Below are positions 63,081 through 64,000 of a DNA stretch of 64,000 nucleotides, piece after piece. Both the position numbers and the translations under genes were made by a program. The stretch's first letter is position 1. The number at the start of each line of letters is the position of its first letter. The stretch spans positions 1 through 64,000 of the forward strand of contig JAOTYL010000001.1 in assembly GCA_029861865.1 (NCBI GenBank). The letters are read 5' to 3'. This DNA is from Myxococcales bacterium. Lineage in GTDB: Bacteria; Myxococcota_A; Polyangia; Polyangiales; Houyiibacteriaceae. The notes under the pieces were generated by a model. The model saw nothing but the letters and a program-made list of their open reading frames with translations, was not told where the DNA came from and ran no database searches.

Positions 63081-64000
63081 GCTTCCCTCCGTCGCCGTCG
63101 GACGACCCACGCTTCGGGAAGCAATCCCTCGAGCACGATGAGGAGGAACGCAGGCAAGAGCACCAACGCGAAGCGATTCTCGTGGACGGTTACTCGCCGT
63201 GCTTTCTGCTCGGTTGCCTGCAATTGCTGGAACGCAGCTCGAATCTGGTCGACCCCTACGGTGCCCTCGCGGGCTCGAAAGTATTGACCTCCGGTGATCG
63301 ACGCGACCTCCTCCAGCTTAGCTTCGTTTTCGGTGGTGAGCGCGGTCATGATGAGGCGGCCGGCCGAGTCTTTCATGTGGCCCGTGAGCGTTCCGTCGGA
63401 AGTGTAGCTCGGGATCGGCTCGCCGTTACTCGAACCGATGCCGACGGTGTAGACCTGAATGCCGGCGGCCTTGAGCTCCTCGGCTGCCGCGATGGGATCC
63501 CCCTCGTGATCCTCGCCGTCGGTGAACAGAAGGACGACCTTCGAGCGAGGGTTCGGCTCGTTGGCCTCGCTCCGGCCCTCGTTGGAGCTCTCGATGAGCC
63601 GTTTCGAGGCGATGAGGGCCTTGCCGATCGCAGTTCCACCGAAGGGCATGTCCATGGGGCCGAGGTCTCGTAGGAACAAACGGATGGCCGAATAGTCGAC
63701 CGTCATCGGGAATGCCATCGCGTCCCCTGCAAAGGCCACGAGCCCCACACGATCGCCATCGAGGTCGTTCAGCAAGCGCTCGAGCTCCGCTTTGGCTCGT
63801 TTGATCCGGCTCGGATGAACGTCTTGTGCGAGCATGCTCTTCGAGAAGTCGAGCGCGATGACGACATCGATGCCGCGCTTACGAAGCACTCGGGTCCGGC
63901 TTCCATATTGAGGGCCTGCGAATGCGACGATCAGGAGTGCGATCCCGACAGTGACCAGCAGTGCTCGAGCCAACCGCCACCATCGGGCATGACCGACGAT
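63077..64000 (-). CDS. BatB-like von Willebrand A-domain protein, 5' end outside the window
   Basis: A partial protein of about 308 residues whose frame stays open to the right edge. It has a membrane helix (ALLVTVGIALLIVAFAGP), then a VWA domain with an intact MIDAS metal site: DFSKS (DxSxS), a Thr in GGTAIG and an Asp in LLFTDGEDHEG. A second membrane helix lies at the C-terminus (FALVLLPAFLLIVLEGLLPEAW). This is the order of BatA/BatB proteins. It heads the BatB-C-D-E run seen here; batA, a MoxR ATPase and a DUF58 gene would be expected to its right. Confidence 0.9.
   Translation of the reverse strand: MVGHARWWRLARALLVTVGIALLIVAFAGPQYGSRTRVLRKRGIDVVIALDFSKSMLAQDVHPSRIKRAKAELERLLNDLDGDRVGLVAFAGDAMAFPMTVDYSAIRLFLRDLGPMDMPFGGTAIGKALIASKRLIESSNEGRSEANEPNPRSKVVLLFTDGEDHEGDPIAAAEELKAAGIQVYTVGIGSSNGEPIPSYTSDGTLTGHMKDSAGRLIMTALTTENEAKLEEVASITGGQYFRAREGTVGVDQIRAAFQQLQATEQKARRVTVHENRFALVLLPAFLLIVLEGLLPEAWVVRRRRREA

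Overview
This is a GC-rich bacterial window whose gene content points to a deltaproteobacterial/Myxococcota lineage. The pointers are a complete gspC-to-gspN type II secretion operon beside an NtrC-type sigma-54 activator, an OmpA protein with thrombospondin type-3 calcium repeats, a lipoprotein with a Gly/Thr-rich linker, FHA-TPR proteins, and paired parvulin isomerases. The assignment rests on gene content only. No rRNA, intact tRNA or CRISPR array was seen.

Region 1-6.9 kb is accessory DNA. A 103-bp sequence occurs identically at 1-103 and 5938-6040. Each copy carries a 31-nt palindrome (core GGGGACAGTCCCC) and runs into an array of CAGTGY hexamers; a third array lies at 6850-6951. Between the copies lie an IS200/REP-type Y1 transposase with 157-bp tandem repeats and REP-like hairpins beside its start, a Cys-rich secreted protein convergent with and overlapping an unusual reverse transcriptase, and a mobC-relaxase pair. 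Upstream of mobC are a possible oriT and a fragment resembling a tRNA 3' end. It looks like a decaying mobilizable element whose other end and integrase are outside the window.

Region 6.2-22.5 kb is mixed chromosomal DNA: a DsbA-like isomerase, a pectinacetylesterase/Notum-like lipoprotein, small lipoproteins, methylthioadenosine phosphorylase with a PfkB kinase, a PDZ lipoprotein, a double-FHA membrane protein, OmpA-TSP3, a YkvA-like protein, an M50 protease, a GH15 hydrolase, and two tandem histidine-kinase-like proteins with degenerate ATP-binding domains. A 127-bp nested hairpin separates the last of these from rsmI.

Region 22.6-40.2 kb, all on the minus strand, runs as regulator gene, gspC-D-E-F, a GspG-like gene without a prepilin signal, gspG-H-I-J-K-L-M-N, rpoH, rsmI. 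A sigma-54-type promoter (GG-N10-GC) lies directly before gspC and next to the gene for a GAFTGA-containing activator, so the secretion operon is probably under sigma-54 control.

Region 40.2-64 kb is housekeeping and stress biology: a PA0069-type radical SAM protein, a metallophosphoesterase, glutathione reductase with PAPS reductase (thiol/sulfur metabolism), a UPF0262 protein, a HAD/App1-like phosphatase, a HEAT-repeat protein with Mfd, a CPA2 antiporter, an acyl-CoA dehydrogenase preceded by a TetR-type palindrome, an orphan LuxR-type DNA-binding protein, a luciferase-like oxidoreductase, an enoyl-CoA hydratase, two parvulin foldases, a lone receiver protein, and a batB-C-D-E aerotolerance-type operon that runs off the right edge.
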